Assembly: GCF_018687275.1 (NCBI RefSeq) | Contig: NZ_CP061287.1 | Coordinates: 620,001-684,000, forward strand | Reading direction: 5' to 3' | Source of the DNA: Polynucleobacter sp. MWH-Aus1W21 | Lineage (GTDB): Bacteria; Pseudomonadota; Gammaproteobacteria; Burkholderiales; Burkholderiaceae | Length of the DNA: 64,000 bases | Part shown: positions 1 through 7,773 of the stretch, piece after piece | Position numbering within the stretch: the stretch's first letter is position 1 | How the letters are laid out: every line of letters begins with the position of its first letter | Translations under genes and position numbers: made by a program | Notes under the pieces: generated by a model | Database searches by the model: none | Told to the model about the DNA's origin: nothing | What the model saw: the letters and a program-made list of their open reading frames with translations, nothing else

Positions 1-633
1 TTGGAGATCATCTCTCGATATCCGTCTGGACCTAATAGATCTTTTTTCAGGGCGGCCGATAAGATTCCTACACCTAGTGGTTTGCCTAGGATGAGAACGT
101 CACCCGGTTTTGCGCTGGCGTTACTCTTGATACGCTTGGGATCAACAATGCCAATGGCTACTAATCCGTAAATAGGCTCAACAGAATCAATTGTGTGTCC
201 ACCGGCAATAGGAATGCCGGCACTACGACAAGCTTCAGCGCCACCTTCCAAGATGCGAGCAATGGTTTTGTTTGATAAAACCTTAATTGGCATGCCAACC
301 AAAGCAAGAGCAAATAAAGGAGTGCCACCCATTGCATAGATATCGCTAATCGCATTAGTGGCAGCAATTTTTCCGAAATCAAATGGGTCGTCCACGATCG
401 GCATGAAAAAATCGGTAGTCGCAACGATAGCTTGCGACTCATTGATTTGATAAACCGCTGCATCGTCAGATGTTTCAATGCCAATCAGTAATTCTTTTGG
501 AAAAGGCAATTGTGGGACATTCTTCAGAATCTCAGAAAGAACTCCTGGGGCAATCTTGCAGCCGCAGCCACCGCCATGCGAGAGGGAGGTAAGGCGTGGT
601 TCGTTCGGTAAGGTTTCTACGTTTTGGTTCATG
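1..633 (-). CDS. selD: Selenide, water dikinase SelD (partial, C-terminus outside window)
   Basis: SelD makes selenophosphate from selenide and ATP, the selenium donor for selenocysteine and 2-selenouridine tRNA. Reading leftward from ATG at 631-633, the N-terminus holds HGGGCGCK at about residues 19-26; Cys23 and Lys26 match the catalytic Cys/Lys pair of the family. An acidic nucleotide/metal-binding stretch TSDDAA follows around residue 50, then the Gly-rich AIR-synthase-like core. About 211 residues are present, roughly 60% of the usual ~350, and the frame runs open off the left edge, so it is cut by the window and not truncated. The catalytic position is Cys, not an in-frame UGA Sec. No other selenium gene is in the window. 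Confidence 0.93.
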
Positions 634-658
634 CTAAATATTCTAAACGTAGGTGAAA

Positions 659-1936
659 TTAACGGTTAAAGCTTCTTTTGGGTGGACTGCTACGTTTTGT
701 CGGTGTCTTTTTAGCCCCACCACCAGCGCCGGTAGGTCTTGGCTTTCGGGATTGTTGGTGTTGTTGACTACGCAATTGAATCGGTTGAGCTACAGCATTT
801 GGATCTGGTTCAAAACCGGCAATCACTTCTTGCGGTAGTTTTTGCTTAATTAGTTTTTCAATATCTCTCAGCATCTGGTGTTCATCAACGCAGACTAAAG
901 ATACGGCCACGCCGTTTGATCCTGCACGGCCTGTACGTCCAATACGGTGCACATAATCTTCAGACACGTTCGGTAGGTCGTAGTTAACAACATGGGGTAG
1001 TTGGTCAATATCAATTCCGCGCGCTGCAATATCGGTAGCGACTAAGGCGGTTAACTTGCCTGCCTTGAAGTCGGCTAATGCTTTAGTGCGGGCGGATTGG
1101 CTCTTATTGCCATGAATAGCCATGCTAGTGATGCCATCTTTTTCTAACTGCGTCACTAATTTGTTAGCGCCATGCTTGGTACGAGTAAAGACCAACACTT
1201 GCTGCCAGTCGTTACTCTTAATGAGATGGGCTAATAGTGGATGTTTTTTATTTCTATCCACTGGATGTATGAGTTGGGCGATTGCCTCATTGGTGCTATT
1301 GCTGCGAGCCACCTCAATTAACTCCGGTGCATTTAGCAATCCATCGGCCAGCGCTTTAATTTCGGTAGAGAAAGTTGCTGAGAAGAGGAGATTCTGACGC
1401 TGCTTTGGTAGTGCGGCCAAAATTTTCTTAATGTCGCGTAAGAAACCCATGTCGAGCATGCGATCCGCTTCATCGAGCACTAAAATTTCAATATCTTTAA
1501 GAGATACGCAATTTTGTGACATTAAATCTAATAAGCGTCCTGGTGTCGCAACCAAAATATCGAGGCCGCCAGCAATTGCTTTAATTTGAGGATTGGCGCC
1601 AACTCCGCCAAAAATAACTGTCGACTTTAAGCCAGTGTATTTGCCATAGGTCAGGACAGACTCTTGGACTTGAGCGGCTAATTCGCGAGTAGGTGTCAGA
1701 ATTAAAACGCGCAACAAGCGCTTACCTGAACTTGCCTTACTTGAAGTTAAACGTTGCAGAATTGGAAGGGTAAAGCCGGCGGTTTTGCCTGTACCAGTTT
1801 GTGCTGCGGCTAATAGGTCGCCACCTTTTAAGACGGCAGGAATCGATTTAGCTTGAATCGGTGTGGGGCTGGTATAGCCTTCTTCGGCAATAGCGCGAAG
1901 AATGGGTTCTGATAAACCAAGATCTGTAAATAACAT
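659..1936 (-). CDS. rhlE: DEAD-box ATP-dependent RNA helicase, RhlE type
   Basis: ATP-driven RNA unwinding, probably in ribosome assembly, RNA decay or cold adaptation. All helicase motifs are visible in order: Q motif with PTPIQ near residue 27, motif I AAQTGTGKT, Ia PTRELAAQ, II DEAD, III SAT, V ATDIAARGID, VI HRIGRTGRAG. The C-terminus is a basic, Gly/Pro/Lys-rich tail of about 30 residues, typical of RhlE proteins and likely used for RNA binding. A TTG lies in frame 9 bases upstream, but ATG at 1934-1936 gives the family-like N-terminus MLFTDLGLSE, so I chose it; no clear ribosome-binding site decides. Subfamily is inferred from the short conserved core and tail. Confidence 0.9.
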   Translation of the reverse strand: MLFTDLGLSEPILRAIAEEGYTSPTPIQAKSIPAVLKGGDLLAAAQTGTGKTAGFTLPILQRLTSSKASSGKRLLRVLILTPTRELAAQVQESVLTYGKYTGLKSTVIFGGVGANPQIKAIAGGLDILVATPGRLLDLMSQNCVSLKDIEILVLDEADRMLDMGFLRDIKKILAALPKQRQNLLFSATFSTEIKALADGLLNAPELIEVARSNSTNEAIAQLIHPVDRNKKHPLLAHLIKSNDWQQVLVFTRTKHGANKLVTQLEKDGITSMAIHGNKSQSARTKALADFKAGKLTALVATDIAARGIDIDQLPHVVNYDLPNVSEDYVHRIGRTGRAGSNGVAVSLVCVDEHQMLRDIEKLIKQKLPQEVIAGFEPDPNAVAQPIQLRSQQHQQSRKPRPTGAGGGAKKTPTKRSSPPKRSFNR

Positions 1937-2078
1937 AGGGACCAATAAAGTATTGACCCGTATTCAACGTACTTAAAAATCGACTATCCCGGCCAATGGG
2001 GTGAGCTGCCACGCTAGTGCGTTTGCAGTAAGAGGTTCTATTTTAAGTCATCGACCCCAAAGCTGGAGAATTACCTGA

Positions 2079-2657
2079 TTAAGCTGGATTCCAGAGGTTT
2101 GGTACGACGGAATTGGCGTAGCCAGAGACAAAAGATTTTTCTGCTCCAGTCGCTGGATCAAATACAGAGCGATGAATGCGTCCAATATTGCCGCCATAGA
2201 CATGGATGCTGATTGAAGTCTGGTCGCTCATATTGTTTTCCACTACATGAATATCATGGGTAGTGGGCGAGACTGTATCTACATGTCCTGGTGGGCTCAC
2301 GCAGGATTCACCAGGTTTAAATTCATCATTTGCTTGTCGATAGTAAGGCGTGCCTTTTTCTTGGCCGCGCAATTGACCAACCATTCCCCAGACAGTGTGA
2401 TTATGAACAGGTGTTTTTTGGCCCGGACCCCACACAAAGCTCACTACTGAAAAGCGGTCCAAGGGATCCGCATATAAAAGATATTGCTGGTAATACTGAG
2501 GGTGGGGTTTAGTAAATTCTTCGGGGAGCCAATCATCTACGGCAATGAGCTTCTCTAGTAATTTTTTCCCTTCAGTAAAAATCACAGCCTCACTTGGCTT
2601 TTGCTCAAGCAGAAGGCTAAGTTCTTTTACGAAGGTCAGTAGTTTTCCATCAGACAT
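2079..2657 (-). CDS. Cysteine dioxygenase-family thiol dioxygenase (cupin)
   Basis: Predicted mononuclear iron cupin that oxidises a small thiol (cysteine or 3-mercaptopropionate) to its sulfinate. The metal ligands are visible as the HNH of PVHNHTVWG near residue 90 and the second His of THDIHVVEN near residue 140, followed by SIHVYGGNIG, which is characteristic of bacterial CDO-like proteins. Length (192 aa) fits. A good ribosome-binding site (GGAG) precedes the ATG. It is last in a minus-strand run GNAT - thioesterase - dioxygenase with gaps of 6 and 20 bases, so probably co-transcribed. Substrate preference cannot be read from sequence. Confidence 0.85.
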   Translation of the reverse strand: MSDGKLLTFVKELSLLLEQKPSEAVIFTEGKKLLEKLIAVDDWLPEEFTKPHPQYYQQYLLYADPLDRFSVVSFVWGPGQKTPVHNHTVWGMVGQLRGQEKGTPYYRQANDEFKPGESCVSPPGHVDTVSPTTHDIHVVENNMSDQTSISIHVYGGNIGRIHRSVFDPATGAEKSFVSGYANSVVPNLWNPA

Positions 2658-2677
2658 TATTCACTCCGTAACATGCA

Positions 2678-3121
2678 TTACTCATCTTGGAATACGCAAT
2701 CAGGCCATGCCTTAGGTTTGAGTGTATTGGTATCAACGCAGACGATATGCAATACAGCGCTCGCAATAATTTGAAATTCCTCACTATCAGGAAGCTTTCT
2801 TTGTGCCGTCTGCTTAACGGTCACTTGTGTACGGCCACGGTGTTCAATCACTTGATCTATGTAAAGCAAATCATCTAGGCGTCCTGGCTTATAGAAGTTC
2901 ATGGTGAGCTCTCGTAGGGGCATCACCATGGCGTATTCATTTGCAAGCTTAGTTGGGCTCAATCCGCGTTGAGATAGCCACTCTGCACGACTGCGTTCAA
3001 AAATCTCCAAATAGCGACCGTGATACACAAAACCAGCAGCATCAGTATCGGAATAGCAAACTCGATGAACGTAAGTGAAATTTGAAGGGGTTGAAGTGGC
3101 TGAAGTAGTGTTAGTAGTCAT
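2678..3121 (-). CDS. Acyl-CoA thioesterase, YbgC/4HBT hotdog family
   Basis: Hotdog-fold thioesterase expected to hydrolyse short acyl-CoAs or related thioesters in the cytoplasm. The family signature is clear: HRVCYSDTDAAGFVYHGRYLEIFERSR is split here as YSDTDAAG (catalytic Asp region) and VYHGRYLEIFE at residues ~22-45. Length of 147 aa is typical. It lies 6 bases after the GNAT gene and 20 bases before the thiol dioxygenase gene, in one probable operon. In many proteobacteria ybgC sits with tol-pal; that context is absent here, so a Tol-Pal link should not be assumed. Confidence 0.85.
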   Translation of the reverse strand: MTTNTTSATSTPSNFTYVHRVCYSDTDAAGFVYHGRYLEIFERSRAEWLSQRGLSPTKLANEYAMVMPLRELTMNFYKPGRLDDLLYIDQVIEHRGRTQVTVKQTAQRKLPDSEEFQIIASAVLHIVCVDTNTLKPKAWPDCVFQDE

Positions 3122-3127
3122 TGCTTA

Positions 3128-3565
3128 TTAATCTGAATTTGCTAATGTGAGCATCATATTACGATGTGGAATGCCGGCCTCATCATAGACGTCCCCATGA
3201 GCTTGGAAGCCCAGCTTTTCATAGAAGGGCAGAGCGCTCACTTGGGAGTGCAGAATGATCTCTTGCGCTCCCTGAGAGGCGGCTAGATCCACTAGCTTTC
3301 GCAGCATTTGCTTCCCTACGCCTTTTCTTCTGAATTTGGCTAGGACGGCCATACGCCCAATTTGAGACTGCTGATTACTTAAATTCAACAGCCTTCCAGT
3401 GCCAATGCAGTGTTTATCTTGATAGGCTAAAACATGTACTGCTGACGAATCAAATTCATCCAATTCAAGCTCAGCTGGAACCCTTTGCTCTTGAATAAAT
3501 ACTTTCTGACGTACCAAAAAGGCGTCTGCTTCAGCCTCTTTCCACGATTTAATAAGTATTTCCAA
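3128..3565 (-). CDS. GNAT family N-acetyltransferase
   Basis: Acetyl-CoA-dependent N-acetyltransferase, ElaA-like in size (145 aa). The acetyl-CoA pyrophosphate-binding motif A is visible as RRKGVGKQMLRKL near residues 80-92, preceded by the strand IGRMAVLAKF and followed by a C-terminal beta strand with LPFYEKLGF, typical of GNATs. The start is a TTG (3563-3565) preceded by an AGGA ribosome-binding site, which decides it. It heads the minus-strand operon with the thioesterase and thiol dioxygenase. Substrate unknown. Confidence 0.85.
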   Translation of the reverse strand: MEILIKSWKEAEADAFLVRQKVFIQEQRVPAELELDEFDSSAVHVLAYQDKHCIGTGRLLNLSNQQSQIGRMAVLAKFRRKGVGKQMLRKLVDLAASQGAQEIILHSQVSALPFYEKLGFQAHGDVYDEAGIPHRNMMLTLANSD

Positions 3566-3722
3566 GATTCCTAGCGCCTTTATTTTTAATTACTTGACCA
3601 ATTTACCAAAGAATGGGGGTAGGAGATAGTTCGCTGCTGCACTAAAAACAGCTCAATCCATGGTTACAATCAATTGTGTCTCTATGTTGAGCCTCTCTAA
3701 CCTTCACTCATTAGGAGTTATC

Positions 3723-4304
3723 TTGAAAAAATCTTTATTGGCTGTTTTGTTTGCTGCGGCAGGCGTTACTTTGGCAAGTTCTGTGTTTGCACAACTTCCT
3801 GCAAAAATGTTGCCTTTAGCAGCAGACGTTGTGGTGCTGAGCGCAACAGTTGATTCAGTAGATGCAAAGAAGCGTATCGTTGTATTGAAGGATGCCAACG
3901 GTAACTTGGCGCAAATGAACGTTTCTAAATCCATCAACGATTTGGATAAAGTTAAAAAAGGCGACTTATTCTTGGTTGAGCATGCTCAAGCCGTTGCTGT
4001 TGGATTAACGGCCGCTGGTAAAGATCAAAAGCCAGGTGTTTCTGGTGTGCGCTCAGTAGTGGTAGCAGGCAAAGGCTCTGCTAAGCCATTTGAAGAAACC
4101 GTAGATACTATTTACGCAACTGTAAAGATTTCAACAATCGATCAAAAGACACGTATCGTCACTTTTACAATGCCTAACGGTGAAAAGCAAAAGGTAAAAG
4201 TAGATCCAGCAGTTCTTGGTCTTGAGAAATTCAAGGCTGGTGACGACGTTATTGTTGAGTTCGTTGACGACACAGCAATTGGTTTCGTAACACCGAAGAA
4301 ATAA
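3723..4304 (+). CDS. Periplasmic protein with two tandem beta-rich repeats, function unknown
   Basis: I do not recognise a named family. The chosen start is TTG at 3723, preceded by TAGGAG at about 3712-3717; an upstream ATG at 3660 is in frame but has no ribosome-binding site and would bury the signal peptide. The first ~23 residues (KKSLLAVLFAAAG...SSVFAQ) are a clear Sec signal peptide. The mature part is an internal duplication: ATVDSVDAKKRIVVLKDANG and ATVKISTIDQKTRIVTFTMP begin two copies of about 60 residues, each ending in K-GD followed by a hydrophobic strand and AVGL/AIGF. Each copy resembles a small beta barrel. It ends at a strong terminator and appears monocistronic. Confidence 0.75.
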   Translation: MKKSLLAVLFAAAGVTLASSVFAQLPAKMLPLAADVVVLSATVDSVDAKKRIVVLKDANGNLAQMNVSKSINDLDKVKKGDLFLVEHAQAVAVGLTAAGKDQKPGVSGVRSVVVAGKGSAKPFEETVDTIYATVKISTIDQKTRIVTFTMPNGEKQKVKVDPAVLGLEKFKAGDDVIVEFVDDTAIGFVTPKK

Positions 4305-4346
4305 AAACTTCACAATATCGAATGAACTGGGTAGTGCACCAGTAAG

Positions 4347-4374
4347 AAAAAGCCCGCTAACGCGGGCTTTTTTG
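4347..4374 (+). terminator. Rho-independent terminator, possibly bidirectional
   Basis: A 7-bp GC-rich stem AGCCCGC/GCGGGCT with a TAAC loop is flanked by an A-run upstream and TTTTTT downstream. It ends the duplicated periplasmic protein gene and, read on the other strand, the tupA-mop operon. Confidence 0.9.
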
Positions 4375-4395
4375 TTGCCTAATGCAGGTCTTGAT

Positions 4396-4620
4396 TTACG
4401 CGCTTTTGGCGATCATGACATCAGAGGCTTTAATAACAGCCCAAGCTTGATCTCCAACCTTGAGATTCAGTTCGTCAACCGCTTCATTGGTAATGGAGGC
4501 AGTCACAATATGGCCGCCGCCAATATCCAGCTTTACGTGAGAAGTAGTTTGACCCATCTTTAGTTCAACTACTTTTCCATTTAGGGTGTTGCGAGCGCTA
4601 AGTTTGACTTTCAGTTCCAT
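4396..4620 (-). CDS. mop: Molbindin-like TOBE-domain molybdopterin/oxyanion-binding protein (Mop)
   Basis: Single TOBE/Mop domain of 74 residues that in relatives oligomerises and binds molybdate or tungstate, serving as a cytoplasmic oxyanion store or buffer. Visible are the N-terminal SARNTLNGKV motif, the middle THVKLDIGGG-like strand (here TSHVKLDIGGG) and the C-terminal VGDQAWAVIKASDVMIAK, all standard for the domain. An AGGAG ribosome-binding site precedes the ATG. It follows tupA by 30 bases on the same strand and is very probably co-transcribed with it. Confidence 0.9.
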   Translation of the reverse strand: MELKVKLSARNTLNGKVVELKMGQTTSHVKLDIGGGHIVTASITNEAVDELNLKVGDQAWAVIKASDVMIAKSA

Positions 4621-4650
4621 GATTTCTCCTAATGATTTTTGAGTGAGGGC

Positions 4651-5475
4651 TTATTTTCTAGCGTTTGGGAAGAACAACTGTTCGCCATCAATCTTGTAGC
4701 TAGCAATCACGTCTTGACCGTTCTTGGAAATAAGCCAATCAATAAACTCCTGACCTTGTGCTTTTTTCACATGAGAAAACTTAGCTGGGTTTACTAGCAT
4801 CACACCATATTGGTTAAAGAGTTTTGGATCTCCTTGAACCAAGATCGCGAGATCGCCGCGATTCTTGAAGCTGAGCCAAGTGCCACGGTCAGCCAAGATG
4901 TAGCCATTCATTGCAGACGCAGTGTTCAGTGCAGGTCCCATGCCTGAGCCAGTTTCTTTGTACCAAGATGGACCAGGGGAGACTGAAACGCCAGCACCTT
5001 TCCAGTAACGTAATTCTGCTGCATGAGTGCCGCTCTTATCTGCGCGCGATACAAATGGTGCTTGTGCAGCAGCAATTTTTTGCAGTGCGACTTGAATGTC
5101 TTTGCCGCCAGCAATTTTCGCTGGATCTGACTTGGGTCCAATCAGAACAAAATCGTTGTACATCACTTCATAACGTTTGGTAGAGAAGCCTTCATCAATA
5201 AATTTTTCTTCGGCAGGTTTGTCGTGAACAAATACAACATCTGCATCACCACGTCGACCAATATCTAGTGCCTGTCCAGTGCCTACAGCCACTACTTTGA
5301 CTTCGATTCCAGTTTTCATCTTAAAGATGGGCAGCAGGTAATTGAATAGGCCTGATTGCTCAGTAGAAGTGGTGGATGAAACCACAATGCTTTTCTCCTG
5401 CGCATAAACCTGTGCTGCAGGAATGGATAGGGCTACGAGGGTAACAAGGAGCAGTCTCCGAAACATTTTTTTCAT
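4651..5475 (-). CDS. tupA: Tungstate/molybdate ABC transporter substrate-binding protein TupA
   Basis: Periplasmic binding protein for tungstate (TupA family, 274 aa). It starts with a signal peptide ending AQVYAQ and continues with VVSSTTSTEQSGL, where the TTST stretch is the oxyanion-binding hallmark of TupA; then GTGQALDIGRRGDADV and the SRADKSGTH segment containing further ligand-binding residues. It is followed by mop and is divergent from a ModE-like regulator. The permease (TupB) and ATPase (TupC) genes that normally flank tupA are absent here, so its transport partner must be encoded elsewhere or borrowed. Tungstate versus molybdate preference is inferred from family only. Confidence 0.9.
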   Translation of the reverse strand: MKKMFRRLLLVTLVALSIPAAQVYAQEKSIVVSSTTSTEQSGLFNYLLPIFKMKTGIEVKVVAVGTGQALDIGRRGDADVVFVHDKPAEEKFIDEGFSTKRYEVMYNDFVLIGPKSDPAKIAGGKDIQVALQKIAAAQAPFVSRADKSGTHAAELRYWKGAGVSVSPGPSWYKETGSGMGPALNTASAMNGYILADRGTWLSFKNRGDLAILVQGDPKLFNQYGVMLVNPAKFSHVKKAQGQEFIDWLISKNGQDVIASYKIDGEQLFFPNARK

Positions 5476-5551
5476 ATTTGCACTCGAAAGGGTTGATTAA
5501 AAAGATATGATCGCATACATTAATACTTATTGAATATGCAAAAAATTACAT
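5476..5551. promoter_or_regulatory. Divergent tupA / regulator intergenic region
   Basis: This AT-rich 76-base gap separates two divergent start codons, so it must hold both promoters. It contains a direct repeat ATATGCAAA at 5534-5542 and 5550-5558, spaced 16 bases apart, the second overlapping the regulator start codon. A role as operator of the ModE-like regulator is inference only. Confidence 0.4.
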
Positions 5552-6574
5552 ATGCAAATTGAAGTCAGGCCCACGTTAATTGTGAATACCAAGGTCGATG
5601 GAAGGGCTTCTGTCGATCTGATTTGGCTCGCTCAGCTGCTGAAAGACATCGGTCAGGGAAGCTCCCTAGTAGTTGCCAGTAAAAAATCAGGCACTTCCTA
5701 TAGAGGAGCGTGGGGCAAGCTCAATCAAGTCGAAGCTGAATTAGGTATGCCGCTGATTATTCGGACCAAGGGCCATGGTTCCGAGTTGACTGAATTCGGA
5801 ACTTTTTTAATTCAGTTTATTGAAGATATGCAGGCTGAGCACTTAAAGCATGATGCCCAGTATCACGATAGATTATTAAAGGAAATTAAGAAAATACAAA
5901 AGTCAGAAAGCGTGCGCTGGAAATTTTTCTCCAGTAGTGATTCAGTCATTCAAAAAGCAGCTGGAGAAATTCAGGGGCTCGAACTCAAAATTGCAGGTTC
6001 AGGTGAATCTCTAGAGAGGCTTCTTAGTAACGAAGCGCATATTGCTGGCTATCACGTCTCTGATCAAGACAACTCAAAAGCAATTTATCAGCGCTTATCA
6101 AAAAATAATATTGAAATCTATCCTGTGATGAAGCGTATTCAAGGGTTGATAGTGAAAAAAGGAAATCCACTTCATATTCGTTCTGTTGAGGATTTAATTG
6201 GCAAAAAAGTACGCTTTATCAATCGCCAAATCGGCTCCGGGACTCGTTTGCTGTTGGATAACTTATTGATGGAGGAGGGCATCGACCCCTTAGACATTAA
6301 CGGCTATATGCATGAGGAATTTACCCATTCAGCTGTGGCCAACGCGATTCTTGCAGGTAAGGCTGATGTTGGTTTGGGGGTCAAGAATATTGCCTTAGAA
6401 AACGGTCTTGGATTTGTGCCTCTAAAAGATGAGATTTTCTTTGTGGCTATGCATAAGGAGATGGCAGCTCAGTCAGCATCTTCTAAGTTGATACGCAAGA
6501 TTCGAAGTGCTTCTGGTGAAACGCCGGGATACAAAGCTGTCAGCCTCAATAGACAAATTCAGGATTGGCTATAG
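5552..6574 (+). CDS. ModE/LysR-type HTH regulator with periplasmic-binding-protein-like sensor domain
   Basis: One-component transcriptional regulator of 340 aa. Residues ~15-85 form a ModE-type winged helix-turn-helix, with GTSYRGAWGKLNQVEAELG and LTEFGTFLI matching the family. After a charged linker (~95-125) comes a PBP-like effector domain; IGSGTRLLLDNLL and ADVGLGVKNIA are hallmark segments of the PBP_like_2 family found in molybdate/tungstate regulators and molybdopterin biosynthesis fusions. It is divergent from tupA-mop and 39 bases upstream of modA, so it probably controls both. The ATG has no strong ribosome-binding site and the start is uncertain. Confidence 0.82.
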   Translation: MQIEVRPTLIVNTKVDGRASVDLIWLAQLLKDIGQGSSLVVASKKSGTSYRGAWGKLNQVEAELGMPLIIRTKGHGSELTEFGTFLIQFIEDMQAEHLKHDAQYHDRLLKEIKKIQKSESVRWKFFSSSDSVIQKAAGEIQGLELKIAGSGESLERLLSNEAHIAGYHVSDQDNSKAIYQRLSKNNIEIYPVMKRIQGLIVKKGNPLHIRSVEDLIGKKVRFINRQIGSGTRLLLDNLLMEEGIDPLDINGYMHEEFTHSAVANAILAGKADVGLGVKNIALENGLGFVPLKDEIFFVAMHKEMAAQSASSKLIRKIRSASGETPGYKAVSLNRQIQDWL

Positions 6575-6613
6575 TTTTCTAAAGGGCAATGAATCCACTA
6601 GAATGGATTCGAT

Positions 6614-7369
6614 ATGACCAAGCGGATCTTTATCTTCCTCGCAGCATTTTTTATCTTCACCGGTAGTGCATTCGCACAGGCTTCGACTATTGCTGTTGCT
6701 GCCAATATGAAGGATGCATTTAGTGAGATCGCTACAGCGTTTAGATCTACAGGAAAACCAGAAATGAGAGTGGTTTATGGTTCATCAGGTAACTTTGCTG
6801 CGCAAATTCTGAATGGGGCACCCTTCAACTTATTTATCGCGGCTGATGAGCAGTTTCCACTCGAGCTCTTTAAAAATGGCAAGACAGTGGATGATGGTTT
6901 GGTGTACGCCATTGGTAAGTTAGTCATCATTACCAAAACATCGTCTGGGATTCATTTGATAAATAGCAAGGCAGATATTGCTAAGGCAATTAGTAAAGCT
7001 AATAAGATAGCAATTGCTAAACCTGAACTTGCACCCTACGGCAGGGCAGCTGTTCAGTATTTAAGGGCTGAAGGCTTATGGGATCTTGCAAAAGATAAGC
7101 TTGTTTATGCCGACAATATTGGGGCGGCTACTACATATGTAGCTAGCGGTGCTGCCGATATTGGCTTCACCGCTTTTTCCTTGGCTAAGTCGCCGGAGCT
7201 TTTGAAGCAAACGAATTATTTGGTGGTCGATACAAAAATGTATGACCCCATTAAGCAGCGCATGGTATTGATAAAGGGTGCGCCACAAGAGGCGGTTGAT
7301 TTGTACCGCTTTATGCAGGGTCCCCAAGCCAAAGTTATTTTGCAAAGATACGGTTACAGCACGCCTTAG
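6614..7369 (+). CDS. modA: Molybdate ABC transporter substrate-binding protein ModA
   Basis: Periplasmic molybdate-binding protein of 251 aa. A signal peptide ending AFAQA precedes TIAVAANMKDAF; the oxyanion ligand segments YGSSGNFAAQI (near residue 57) and AKPELAPYGRAA (near 137) are intact, as is the TAFSLAKSP stretch. It lies just downstream of the ModE-like regulator on the same strand. No modB or modC follows; the next gene is the Fur-regulated feoA, so this is an orphan binding protein in the window like TupA. Confidence 0.92.
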   Translation: MTKRIFIFLAAFFIFTGSAFAQASTIAVAANMKDAFSEIATAFRSTGKPEMRVVYGSSGNFAAQILNGAPFNLFIAADEQFPLELFKNGKTVDDGLVYAIGKLVIITKTSSGIHLINSKADIAKAISKANKIAIAKPELAPYGRAAVQYLRAEGLWDLAKDKLVYADNIGAATTYVASGAADIGFTAFSLAKSPELLKQTNYLVVDTKMYDPIKQRMVLIKGAPQEAVDLYRFMQGPQAKVILQRYGYSTP

Positions 7370-7463
7370 CCACTAAAGAGTGCATTAGTCCCCCACCATT
7401 TGTTTTGGATCAACCCAAGAAGGCCTCAAAAAGGGCATTATTGCCAATGAGTTGGTCCTTTAG

Positions 7464-7497
7464 GCGAATGATATTCATTCTCATTTATCGCTATAAT
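7464..7497 (+). promoter_or_regulatory. feoAB promoter with Fur box
   Basis: GCGAATGATATTCATTCTC at 7464-7482 matches the 19-base Fur consensus at 15 positions, as compared by eye. It overlaps where the -35 element would be for a perfect -10 box TATAAT at 7492-7497. Binding of Fe-Fur here would block transcription when iron is plentiful, the usual control of feoAB. Confidence 0.8.
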
Positions 7498-7527
7498 GGG
7501 CCTTATACAAGCTAAAAAGCATATTTG

Positions 7528-7773
7528 ATGAATTTAGACCAGGTCGACTTAGGCAGTCTTTATCGCGTTACCGAGGTAGACGTGCCTAAGGGTGCACCCC
7601 AAATTAAGGGGCAACTAGAAGACATAGGCTTTTTGCCTGGCGAGCAAGTAACTGTTTTGCGTAAAGGCTTGCTTGGTAAGGGGCCGTATATGGTTCGTGT
7701 AGGCGCTTCGACTTTTGCTTTGCGCCAGTCTGAAGCGCGCATGATTTTGGTTGAATCTTTGCAGCATGTCTGA
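7528..7773 (+). CDS. feoA: Ferrous iron transport accessory protein FeoA
   Basis: Small cytoplasmic SH3-like protein (81 aa) needed for FeoB-mediated ferrous iron uptake. Motifs LEDIGFLPGEQVTVLRKG and VRVGASTFALRQSEARMI are typical of FeoA. A TTG just upstream would add one residue; I chose the ATG at 7528. Its end overlaps feoB by 8 bases, so the two are translationally coupled, and a Fur box lies about 45 bases upstream. Confidence 0.93.
   Translation: MNLDQVDLGSLYRVTEVDVPKGAPQIKGQLEDIGFLPGEQVTVLRKGLLGKGPYMVRVGASTFALRQSEARMILVESLQHV

Noticed and set aside
23..633. In-frame UGA selenocysteine in selD
   Set aside because: The catalytic position is encoded by TGC, and no in-frame TGA occurs in the visible part.
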